NCBI GenBank assembly: GCA_902475025.1 | Contig: CABRXX010000017.1 | Location: 1-53,106 of the forward strand | Length of the DNA: 53,106 bases | Reading direction: 5' to 3' | Source of the DNA: Merdiplasma sp905207905 | Lineage (GTDB): Bacteria; Bacillota; Clostridia; Lachnospirales; Lachnospiraceae | Shown here: positions 7,616 through 15,283 of the stretch, piece by piece | Layout: every line of letters begins with the position of its first letter | Position numbering within the stretch: position 1 is the first letter of the stretch | Notes under the pieces: model-generated | Told to the model about the DNA's origin: nothing | Databases searched by the model: none | Seen by the model: the letters and a program-made list of their open reading frames with translations, nothing else | Made by a program: the position numbers and the translations under genes

Positions 7616-9148
7616 ATGGAAAAGAAGAAAGAATTATTGTTCCGGACAAGAGGCGCCGGAAAAATATACGGAACAAATACAGTTCTGCATGACATTGACA
7701 TGGATATTTACGGCGGAGAAGTTATTGGCCTGATCGGTGAAAACGGTGCAGGAAAATCTACATTAATGAAACTGATCTGTGGTGTAGAAAAACCTTCCAT
7801 GGGAACTCTGGAGCTAAGAGGAAAAGAGTATAAGGCTAATACGATTTTAGAAGCGAATAAGCAGGGGATTGGTATGGTGTTTCAGGAGCAGTCCCTGGTA
7901 GGAAATCTTACGGTAGCTCAGAATATTTTTCTTGGACGTGAAAGGGAGTACAGTAAGGCCGGATTAGTAAATTGGAGCCGTATGAATCGGGATGCCAGGA
8001 AAGCGCTGTTGGAGGTTGGACTGGAAAATATTGAGCCTACTGTAAAAGCCAGGGATCTGGATTTTGCAGCCAGACAGATGGTTGAGATTGCCAAAGTGCT
8101 GAATGTAGTGACTCAGGCAGCCAACGGCCATGCGATTATTCTTTTGGATGAGCCGACAACGGTCCTCTCAGATGCAGAAATACAAAAATTGTTTTTGCAG
8201 GTTCGTAAGATGAAAGAGCAGGGAAATGCAGTGATCTTTATTTCTCATAGGCTGGATGAAGTGCTGGAGATCACGGATCGTATTTATGTGTTTAAGGACG
8301 GAGAAGAGACCGCAATGATGGATACGGCCGATGCGGATGAGAGTGTGCTCTATGAAAAGATGGTAGGAAGGTCTACCACGGGTGAATACTTTAAAGAAGA
8401 CCGACAGAAAGAGCCGGAAACGGTTACTGTGATGGAGGTAGAGGACTTAAGTTTGTTTGGAGCGTTCAACCATATAAGCTTCCAGTTGAAGAAAGGTGAG
8501 GTTCTGGGTTTCTGCGGAGTAGAAGGTTCTGGAAAAGAAGCTCTGGTTTCTGTACTGATTGGAGATGAGGCTCCTACGGCTGGGACAATTAAGATGGGAG
8601 GAAAGGAGTATAAGTTTGCAAATCCCTGTGCGGCCAGAAAAGCGGGAATATTGTCGGTTCCCAAGGAACGTCGGGATGAGGGAATGATTGGTATCATGTC
8701 TTTGACAGATAATATAGCGATCTCCCATCTGGAGAAACTTTCAAAGTTTGGGCTTGTTTCCGGCAAAAAGCTAAAGGGAATTGCAGAAGGCTGGGTGAAA
8801 AAAGCTGGAATCAAGTGCTTTTCTATTAATGACCGCATCAATCAGCTATCTGGAGGAAATGCACAAAAGGTCATTTTTGCAAGAGCGCTGGAAAGTAACT
8901 GCGATATTTTGATTTTAAATCATCCGACCAGAGGTGTGGATATTGGCTCCAAGGAAGAGATCTATAATCTGGTTCGTGATATTACAGAGGCTGGAATGTC
9001 GGTTATACTTTTGGGAGATACCCTGGATGAATGTATAGGAATGTCTAACCGTATCATCGTCATGAAAGATGGTCTGCAGAGCGGAGAGTTCGATTGCCCG
9101 GTGGGCAATAAGCCTCTGCAGCTGGATATCGTAAAGAGAATGATGTAG
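7616..9148 (+). CDS. sugar ABC transporter double ATP-binding protein (RbsA/AlsA family)
   Basis: A 510-residue tandem ATPase. Domain 1 has an intact Walker A (GENGAGKST, 41-49) and Walker B (ILLDEPTT), but its signature, normally LSxGQQQ, reads LDFAARQ (148-154). Domain 2 has a degenerate Walker A (GVEGSGKE, not unusual in this family), a Walker B of LILNHPT in which the Asp-Glu pair is Asn435-His436, and a good signature LSGGN. Domain 1 Walker motifs and domain 2 signature can therefore form one working composite site, while the other site looks dead. ATG 7616 follows AGGAGG by 6 nt; the frame extends further upstream inside the permease gene but lacks a ribosome site there. Confidence 0.93.
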   Translation: MEKKKELLFRTRGAGKIYGTNTVLHDIDMDIYGGEVIGLIGENGAGKSTLMKLICGVEKPSMGTLELRGKEYKANTILEANKQGIGMVFQEQSLVGNLTVAQNIFLGREREYSKAGLVNWSRMNRDARKALLEVGLENIEPTVKARDLDFAARQMVEIAKVLNVVTQAANGHAIILLDEPTTVLSDAEIQKLFLQVRKMKEQGNAVIFISHRLDEVLEITDRIYVFKDGEETAMMDTADADESVLYEKMVGRSTTGEYFKEDRQKEPETVTVMEVEDLSLFGAFNHISFQLKKGEVLGFCGVEGSGKEALVSVLIGDEAPTAGTIKMGGKEYKFANPCAARKAGILSVPKERRDEGMIGIMSLTDNIAISHLEKLSKFGLVSGKKLKGIAEGWVKKAGIKCFSINDRINQLSGGNAQKVIFARALESNCDILILNHPTRGVDIGSKEEIYNLVRDITEAGMSVILLGDTLDECIGMSNRIIVMKDGLQSGEFDCPVGNKPLQLDIVKRMM

Positions 9149-9162
9149 GAGGTGCGGAGAAG

Positions 9163-10128
9163 ATGAGCAAAAGTCAGACAAAAAAATTTAAATTATCTAA
9201 CTATTCCCAGTATATGTGCATCGCCAGTGTGGTTCTGGTATTTCTGGTATTTACCTGCATTACGCCGAACTTTGTCAGTGCATCCAGTCTGCAGAATCTA
9301 ATGATAGAGATTTCGCCTCTTCTTTTGATGGCGGGAGGAATTTCTTTTGTGATCTTTACAGGCGGTATTGATTTGGGAACCGGAGCGGTAGCTTCCTGTA
9401 CCTGTGTGCTGACTGGTATTTTTGTGGCAGACGTGGGAAACAGTATTTTATTGCTGATGCTGCTGATTGGTGTTGTCATGGGACTTGTGAACGGCTTACT
9501 GGTAACGAAGCTGAAACTGCCGTCCTTTATCGTTACGCTGTGTACCACTAATTTCTGGAATTACATTGCCCTGAAGCTTGCACCCAATGGTTCTCAGATT
9601 ATTCCTATGAATAAGCGTGATATTGTATCCTGGGCAACCTTTAAGATTGCAGGGATTCCGGTGATGTTTCTGCTGGCTGTGGCAGTGATTGTGATTTTGT
9701 ACTGTGTACAGCAGTATACAGTCTATGGCAGAACGATTTTGGCGGTGGGTGCCAATGTGCGGGCAGCCAGAATCGCAGGGGTAGATACGGATAAAGCACA
9801 GATATCAGCGTTTATTTTGTGCAGTACCTGCAGTGCTCTTTCGGGTGCTTTGTATGCTTACAAGTTAAAAAGCGCTGTTCCCACAGTAGGAAACAGCCTG
9901 GGGCTGATGGCCATTGCCTCTGTAGCGCTTGGAGGAACCTCCATGGCAGGAGGAAGAGGAAATGTACTTCGGACTATGATCGGTGTGGTTACTATTACAG
10001 CGGTTACTTCGGGGCTGAATATGATTGGCGTGAATGCTCTGTGGAAAGATATTGTGATCGGTCTGATCTTGATTGTGGCCGTGTGCTTGAACTCTGATAC
10101 AGAGGGAAGGGATATTATTATTAAATAA
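9163..10128 (+). CDS. sugar ABC transporter permease 2 (RbsC/AlsC family)
   Basis: A 321-residue polytopic membrane protein of the same family as the permease at 6580, but clearly divergent from it. The coupling segment reads VGANVRAARIAGVDTDK and the conserved ALGGTSMAGGRGN loop is present near the C terminus. It starts 14 nt after the ATPase stop, with GGAGGTGCGG upstream of the ATG. A strong terminator follows, so it is the last gene of the importer operon. Confidence 0.92.
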   Translation: MSKSQTKKFKLSNYSQYMCIASVVLVFLVFTCITPNFVSASSLQNLMIEISPLLLMAGGISFVIFTGGIDLGTGAVASCTCVLTGIFVADVGNSILLLMLLIGVVMGLVNGLLVTKLKLPSFIVTLCTTNFWNYIALKLAPNGSQIIPMNKRDIVSWATFKIAGIPVMFLLAVAVIVILYCVQQYTVYGRTILAVGANVRAARIAGVDTDKAQISAFILCSTCSALSGALYAYKLKSAVPTVGNSLGLMAIASVALGGTSMAGGRGNVLRTMIGVVTITAVTSGLNMIGVNALWKDIVIGLILIVAVCLNSDTEGRDIIIK

Positions 10129-10148
10129 CAGGGATATATGCGAATAGG

Positions 10149-10196
10149 AAAAGACGGATACCATAGACCTATAGGGTGCGGGATCCGTCTTTTTAA
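10149..10196 (+). terminator. intrinsic terminator of the sugar importer operon
   Basis: AAAAGACGGAT(A)CC at 10149-10162 pairs with GGATCCGTCTTTT ending at 10194, with one bulge. The arms carry A and T runs, so it may also act on leftward transcription from the SEDS gene. Confidence 0.85.
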
Positions 10197-10292
10197 GAAA
10201 ATAATGTAAAAATTATGCAGGCAAACACTGTGGACTGCCGCAAGAATTATTTTTTAAGAAATTATACGAGATGATCCTTGCAGCAGTTTTAT

Positions 10293-11684
10293 TTATTTTG
10301 CGAGACAGTCCTTCTGCTTTTGGGTTTCTCCCCTTGCCGTTTCTGCCCGGGTCTCCCCCGGCAGTACCTGCTGCCATCTGTATACGCTCAGCAGAATCCC
10401 AAGCAAAATGTAGGTGACCAGGCAGGCGGTTCCTCCGTAGGAGAGGAAGGGGCAGTAGACGCCGGAGAGCAGGACGGAGAATGTGCCGATGCCGGTATTT
10501 GCCAGAACGTAGAGCGCAAGCTGAATCAGCAGCACGGTTCCGCAGCCAAAGCCCATGATTCTGCCCAGCAGATTTTTCTGGTTCAGGGAACGCCTTAGAA
10601 GCCAGAAAAGAAGTACTGCGATAGCGGTCACCAGAAGCACAGCGGCCAGGATTCCAAGACTGGAGGTAAGATAGGTAAGGGCAAAGTCGGTGGGATCCAG
10701 TTTTGAAACAGCGGCGGCGGATTGGCTGCTGCCGCCCAGAATCCGGCTTCCGGAAAGAAGTTCTCTCACTGCAAGTGTTTTCCAGTTCATGGTGCTGCTG
10801 ATGGTATCGGGGCGAAAAAGGATGGCCTGTATCCGGGCTGCCTGGTACCCCCTGCCGTTAAAGACCAGGGAGAACACAAACAGCAGAGGAAGAAGGAGGG
10901 CTGTTCCCCACAAAGCTGCCAGCCAGGGACGGCGGGAAATTCGGAACCATTTTTTATGGATGGCAGCAGATAACATGAGAACAAAAGAAAAAAATAAAAT
11001 CTGCGCTATCAACGGGCTGGGACATCGAAAAACCAGAAGAACGGGAGGCATTGTCCAAAGGATACTTTTGAGCAGTCCCCGGAAATCGGTTCCCCGGTAG
11101 CTGTAGAGGACGGCGCCGTACAGCGGTATGAAAAGGAAGGAGAGCATAGGAATGTTGAAGGACAGAGGTCCTAGAACGATCCACTGGGCACTTCCGTTAA
11201 TGGATCTGCCCAAAAGCAGGTGTCCGGCCATTAAAAGGAAAAACAGCCCAAGATACAGGTGCTTTGCATATTTTCCAATGATGCTGTAGTCTGCCAGACA
11301 TACCAGGAGCATGGCCGTCAGTCCAAGAAGTAATAGTAGGAGGCGCTTTAGTTCCTGGTGGGCGAAAAGCGCTTCCTCCACCCCGGCCAGAGATGCAGCC
11401 AGAAATTGGGCGCCCAGTCCCAAAAAACTTAGAATGACAATAAAAAGAATCGTTTTCCAGGCCATTTTGGGACGGTGGATTTGGTCAAGGGCTACGCCTG
11501 TCTCTACGGGATCTCCCATATCTTTTACTGCTTTCTCTTCCGCTTCTACCAGAGTGTTTCCCTCCAGGAGATAGACTTCGGTCTGTTCCTGGATGTGAAC
11601 ATTCAGTTCTGAGGCAACAGCAGTCCGGGCTTTTTTACAGCGGAGCTGTTCTGTCACCAGGTTCAGATATTCGTTAGCTCTCAT
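10293..11684 (-). CDS. HAAS-domain/SEDS (FtsW-RodA-SpoVE) fusion membrane protein
   Basis: A 463-residue protein. Residues 1-70 form a HAAS-like (permease prefix) domain (NEYLNLVTEQLRCKKAR ... EAEEKAVKDMGDPVETG). About ten membrane segments follow, with SEDS hallmarks: TDF near residue 331, aligning with the essential Asp of RodA/FtsW, a following LGI segment, and PFLSYGG near 413. SEDS proteins polymerise peptidoglycan from lipid II. The start at 11684 overlaps the PadR stop by 4 nt (ATGA), with AGGAGG 6 nt upstream, so the two are translationally coupled. PadR plus HAAS-membrane-protein pairs are known regulatory couples; whether this SEDS domain is catalytic or sensory is open. Confidence 0.88.
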   Translation of the reverse strand: MRANEYLNLVTEQLRCKKARTAVASELNVHIQEQTEVYLLEGNTLVEAEEKAVKDMGDPVETGVALDQIHRPKMAWKTILFIVILSFLGLGAQFLAASLAGVEEALFAHQELKRLLLLLLGLTAMLLVCLADYSIIGKYAKHLYLGLFFLLMAGHLLLGRSINGSAQWIVLGPLSFNIPMLSFLFIPLYGAVLYSYRGTDFRGLLKSILWTMPPVLLVFRCPSPLIAQILFFSFVLMLSAAIHKKWFRISRRPWLAALWGTALLLPLLFVFSLVFNGRGYQAARIQAILFRPDTISSTMNWKTLAVRELLSGSRILGGSSQSAAAVSKLDPTDFALTYLTSSLGILAAVLLVTAIAVLLFWLLRRSLNQKNLLGRIMGFGCGTVLLIQLALYVLANTGIGTFSVLLSGVYCPFLSYGGTACLVTYILLGILLSVYRWQQVLPGETRAETARGETQKQKDCLAK

Positions 11685-12013
11685 AAGACGCCTCCTATCT
11701 CCAGCACTCGAAATACAGCTTGGGAGTACTCTCCCCATTCCCGGCGCTTTTCCTCCAGGGCTTTACGTCCTTGTCTGGTGATCTGGTAGTATTTCCGCAG
11801 TTTTCCTCCTGCTTCCTGCTGATAAGAGACGAGCAGACCGCGTTCTTCCAGACTGTGCAGCAGAGGATACAAGGTTCCGGCTTTCAGTTCGAATACATTT
11901 TCAGAGCGTTCCCGCAGTGTTTCAATCATTTCATAGCCATACAGATCTTTTTCGGACAGCAGTTTTAACACCAGCAGGGTGGTGCTGCCGGACATCAGAC
12001 TTTTATCAATCAT
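11681..12013 (-). CDS. PadR-family transcriptional regulator
   Basis: A 110-residue winged-helix protein with the standard PadR layout: SGSTTLLVLKLLSEKDLYGYE (N-terminal helix and turn, split here: SGSTTLLVLK, DLYGYEMIETL), ELKAGTLYPLLHSLEERG recognition helix, and a wing LRKYYQITRQGRKALEE. CAGGAGGG lies 7-9 nt before the ATG at 12011-12013; the more conserved-looking Met7 start has no better site. It overlaps the following SEDS gene by 4 nt. PadR proteins usually repress their own operon; the AT-rich repeats around the promoter at 12152-12180 are the likely target. Confidence 0.92.
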   Translation of the reverse strand: MIDKSLMSGSTTLLVLKLLSEKDLYGYEMIETLRERSENVFELKAGTLYPLLHSLEERGLLVSYQQEAGGKLRKYYQITRQGRKALEEKRREWGEYSQAVFRVLEIGGVL

Positions 12014-12151
12014 CAGATTCCCTCCTGAATGTGAATTTTTTCATGTTTTGCCAGCGGGGCTTCCGCGGCTCTGCTAATGCAGTTCCAGAAATATTTTACT
12101 GCGCAGTAATATATTTTCATAAAACATATAGGTGATCTATATATTAAGGCT

Positions 12152-12180
12152 ATTATATATCGGATATCTATATATGTCAA
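12152..12180 (-). promoter_or_regulatory. sigma-A promoter of the padR-SEDS operon
   Basis: On the minus strand, perfect TTGACA (12175-12180) and TATAAT (12152-12157) with a 17-bp spacer. ATCTATATAT occurs twice in the surrounding plus strand (near 12135 and 12166), and GATATCCGATAT sits between the hexamers on the minus strand; these are candidate PadR operator elements. Such a consensus-perfect promoter implies tight repression. Confidence 0.85.
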
Positions 12181-12257
12181 GAGAAAACAGGATGACGCAG
12201 GTAAGAGAAAGACAAATAAAAATAAGACCGGTGCAGAGGGAATCCGAAGAAAAGGAG

Positions 12258-12460
12258 GGGGAAACCGGCGGGAACGCAGGAAAAGATAAGAGGGGAAACC
12301 AGCGGGAACGCAGAAAAAGATAAGAGGGGAAACCAGCGGGAACGCAGGAAAAAATAAGAGGGGAAAACGGCGGGAACGCAGGAAAAGATAAGAGGGGAAA
12401 CCAGCGGGAACGCAGGAAAAATAAGAGGGGAAACCGGCGGGAACGCAGGAAAAAATAAGC
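12258..12460. repeat. six-copy 34-bp tandem repeat
   Basis: Units begin GGGGAAACC(G/A)GCGGGAACG and end AGATAAGA or AAATAAGA. Starts are about 12258, 12292, 12326, 12360, 12394 and 12427; one unit is 33 bp. A degenerate continuation runs to about 12510. Since 34 is not a multiple of three, no frame reads the repeat as protein repeat. The array lies directly upstream of the padR promoter and before the asparaginase gene. I see no gene in 12181-12720. Confidence 0.85.
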
Positions 12461-12720
12461 GGGAAGATTGTCAAGAACCCAGGGAAAGATAAGAGGGAAG
12501 ATCCGGGGGTTTGTCCCTTGCAGAAGAGGAGAAAACGGTGTAAAATTTCGGTAGACGGCTGCGAAACAGAAAGATATATAAAAATGCAGGAAATCCTAAA
12601 ATATAGGAAATCCGAAGAAGGCGGAGAGCCTGAAATATATGGAGAGCCTGAAATTTTTCAAATCTGGAGAAATGGGAAATTCCCTGAAGAGTTTCAATGC
12701 CGAAAGTTCAGGAGGTTTGT

Positions 12721-13737
12721 ATGAAAAGATTATTGCTGCTTGCCACTGGCGGCACCATTGCGTCTCAGTATACGGAAAAGGGATTGAGCCCCCAGATTTC
12801 AGATCAGGAACTGCTCTCCTATGTGCCGGAGGCAAGGAACTTTTGTGAGATAGAGGCAATCCAGCCTTTTAATTTGGACAGTACCAATGTAAGTTGGCCT
12901 CAATGGCTGCAGTTAGCCGCATTGATTGAAGAGAACTATGAAAAATATGATGGTTTTGTAATCTGCCATGGAACAGATACGATGGCGTATACAGGAGCGG
13001 CCCTTTCCTATTTAATACAGAATAATGATAAGCCTGTGGTGATCACAGGCTCCCAGAAGCCCATTGATCTGGATGTGACGGACGCCAGAACCAATCTTCT
13101 GGACAGTTTAAGGTTTGCTTCTCATGAAAAAGCCCACGGTGTGTGTATTGTGTTTGGAGGAAATGTGATCGCCGGAACCAGAGCCAAAAAGGAGCGCTCA
13201 AAGAGTTACAATGCCTTTTCCAGTATTAATTATCCTCAGATTGCAGTGATTCAGGAAAACCGGATTGTGTTTTATATTGATGATAAAGGCCAGGAGAAGG
13301 GACCGCTGACTTTTTATCATGAGTTGAATCCCCGCGTTTTTTTGATGAAGCTGATTCCCGGAAGCAGCGGGGAAGTGCTGGAGACTCTGTTTGATTCCTT
13401 CGATGCAGTGATCATTGAATCTTTTGGAGTGGGAGGACTGCCGGATTATGGAGACGAGAGCTTTTATCAGGCTATCCGCCGCTGCACAGAGGCAGGAAAG
13501 CTGGTGATTATGGCAACTCAGGTGACCCATGAGGGCAGCGATATGTCCATATATCAGGTGGGAAAAAATATGAAGCATGAGTTTGATCTGCCGGAGTCCT
13601 ACGATATGACTCTGGAGGCAGTGGTGGCAAAAACCATGTGGATTTTGTCTCAGACAAAAGACAGCAGACAGTTTCAGCGCCTGTTTTATCAGCCTGTGAA
13701 TCATGATCTGCTGTTTTATCCGGAGGAAAAGGGTTGA
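12721..13737 (+). CDS. ansA: type I L-asparaginase
   Basis: A 338-residue asparaginase that hydrolyses L-asparagine to aspartate and ammonia in the cytoplasm. Both threonine motifs are present: ATGGTIAS near residues 7-14 with the nucleophilic Thr, and CHGTDTMAYTGAAL near 83-96 with the second Thr-Asp pair; the catalytic Lys region (SKSYNAFSSIN) follows. No signal peptide is present, as expected for the cytosolic type I enzyme. AGGAGG ends 6 nt before ATG 12721. It stands alone: 110 bp of non-coding sequence separates it from the aminopeptidase gene, which follows on the same strand. Confidence 0.95.
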   Translation: MKRLLLLATGGTIASQYTEKGLSPQISDQELLSYVPEARNFCEIEAIQPFNLDSTNVSWPQWLQLAALIEENYEKYDGFVICHGTDTMAYTGAALSYLIQNNDKPVVITGSQKPIDLDVTDARTNLLDSLRFASHEKAHGVCIVFGGNVIAGTRAKKERSKSYNAFSSINYPQIAVIQENRIVFYIDDKGQEKGPLTFYHELNPRVFLMKLIPGSSGEVLETLFDSFDAVIIESFGVGGLPDYGDESFYQAIRRCTEAGKLVIMATQVTHEGSDMSIYQVGKNMKHEFDLPESYDMTLEAVVAKTMWILSQTKDSRQFQRLFYQPVNHDLLFYPEEKG

Positions 13738-13867
13738 GTATCCGCGGATGATTTGGTAAACTAAGATAGCGGTGATGAAATGATTCAACGAATGGGCATC
13801 CGGCTTTTGGCTTCACAGAAAATAAGCTGGAGGCTGCCGTGGGAAAATGAATATGGAGGCAAGGAAA

Positions 13868-15283
13868 ATGAAACGTGAAAATGTTTGGAAAACCTATGAT
13901 GAAGCCCAGTGTGCTGCGCTGGAAAAGCTGGCGGAGGAATACAAGTCCTTCCTGGATAAAGGAAAAACAGAGCGGGAGTGTGTAAAAGAGGCGGTTCGTC
14001 TGGCGGAGGAAAAAGGGTATCAGAGCCTGGAGAAGGCAGTGGCAGAGGGAACTGCCCTGAAAGCAGGGGATAAGGTATACGCCACCTGTATGGACAAAGC
14101 CGTTGCCCTGTTTGTGCTGGGAACAGAGCCTATGAAGCAGGGAATGCGGATCTTGGGAGCGCATATTGACTCTCCCAGACTGGATCTGAAGCAGATTCCC
14201 CTATACGAAGATACGGAGATGGTTTATCTGGACACCCATTATTACGGCGGTGTGAAAAAATATCAGTGGGTGACCATTCCGCTGGCTATCCACGGAGTGG
14301 TAGCGAAGAAGGATGGAACGGTGATTCCGGTATGCATTGGAGAGGCAGAGAGTGATCCGATCTTCTGTGTGACAGATCTTCTGATCCACCTGTCTGGAGA
14401 GCAGATGGAGAAAAAGGCCAAGGTGGTGATTGAGGGAGAAAATCTGGATGTGCTGATTGGCAGCAGACCTCTGACGGAAGGAGCAGATGAGGAGTCTTTG
14501 GATGGAGAGAAGAAGGAGTCTTCCAAGGAGGCTGTGAAGGCTGGCATTTTGAAGATTTTGAAGGAGCAGTATGACATGGAAGAGGAGGATTTTATCTCTG
14601 CGGAGTTGGAGATCGTTCCTGCAGGCAAGGCCAGAGACTGCGGCCTGGATCGCAGCATGATCGCCTCCTACGGTCATGACGACCGGGTGTGTGGATATAC
14701 CTCCCTGGCAGCTCTTTTGGAGGTGGAGGCTCCCAAACAGACCTGCTGCTGTCTGCTGGTAGACAAAGAAGAGATCGGCAGCGTGGGGGCTACTGGTATG
14801 CAGTCCAGATTCTTTGAGAACATTGTGGCAGAACTGATGAACTGTATGGGCCAGTACAATGAGCTGGATCTGCGCAGATGTCTGACCAACTGTAAGATGC
14901 TTTCTTCAGATGTGAGTGCAGCCTATGATCCTCTGTACGCCAGTGTTTTTGAGAAAAAGAATTCTGCGTATTTTGGAAATGGTCTGGTATTTAACAAATA
15001 TACCGGTTCCGGCGGAAAATCCCGTTCCAATGATGCCAACGCAGAGTATGTAAGCTGGATCCGCAAGGTGATGGAGGAGGCCAATGTGGCTTTCCAGACA
15101 GCGGAGTTAGGCCGTGTGGATGTAGGCGGAGGCGGAACCATCGCGTATATTTCTGCTCAGTACGGCATGGAAGTGATCGACAGCGGCGTGGCAGTGCTGA
15201 ATATGCATGCGCCCATGGAGATCGTAAGCAAAGCGGATGTGTATGAGGCAAAGAAGGGCTATCTGGCATTTTTGCAGGGCTAG
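13868..15283 (+). CDS. M18-family aminopeptidase (aspartyl aminopeptidase type)
   Basis: A 471-residue dinuclear-zinc aminopeptidase that removes acidic or neutral N-terminal residues from peptides. Motifs are GAHIDSPRLD (first zinc His-x-Asp), GHDDRVC (bridging Asp), DKEEIGS (catalytic Glu and zinc Glu), SSDVSAAYDP, and a C-terminal NMHAPMEI with the last zinc His. The start at 13868 has GGAGG 8 nt upstream; an in-frame ATG at 13847 is possible but its GGAGG is 13 nt away. A charged stretch near residues 205-222 (EEESLDGEKKESSKEA type) is an insertion-like loop. It follows asparaginase, and the pair suggests amide and peptide nitrogen recycling. Confidence 0.9.
   Translation: MKRENVWKTYDEAQCAALEKLAEEYKSFLDKGKTERECVKEAVRLAEEKGYQSLEKAVAEGTALKAGDKVYATCMDKAVALFVLGTEPMKQGMRILGAHIDSPRLDLKQIPLYEDTEMVYLDTHYYGGVKKYQWVTIPLAIHGVVAKKDGTVIPVCIGEAESDPIFCVTDLLIHLSGEQMEKKAKVVIEGENLDVLIGSRPLTEGADEESLDGEKKESSKEAVKAGILKILKEQYDMEEEDFISAELEIVPAGKARDCGLDRSMIASYGHDDRVCGYTSLAALLEVEAPKQTCCCLLVDKEEIGSVGATGMQSRFFENIVAELMNCMGQYNELDLRRCLTNCKMLSSDVSAAYDPLYASVFEKKNSAYFGNGLVFNKYTGSGGKSRSNDANAEYVSWIRKVMEEANVAFQTAELGRVDVGGGGTIAYISAQYGMEVIDSGVAVLNMHAPMEIVSKADVYEAKKGYLAFLQG

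Noticed and set aside
12258..12460. CRISPR-like array
   Set aside because: The 34-bp units are contiguous with no unique spacers, and no cas gene is near. It is a tandem repeat.
12013..12474. 153-codon minus-strand frame over the tandem repeat
   Set aside because: The frame reads shifting versions of the same repeat because the unit is 34 bp, and it covers the padR promoter. No ribosome site supports it.
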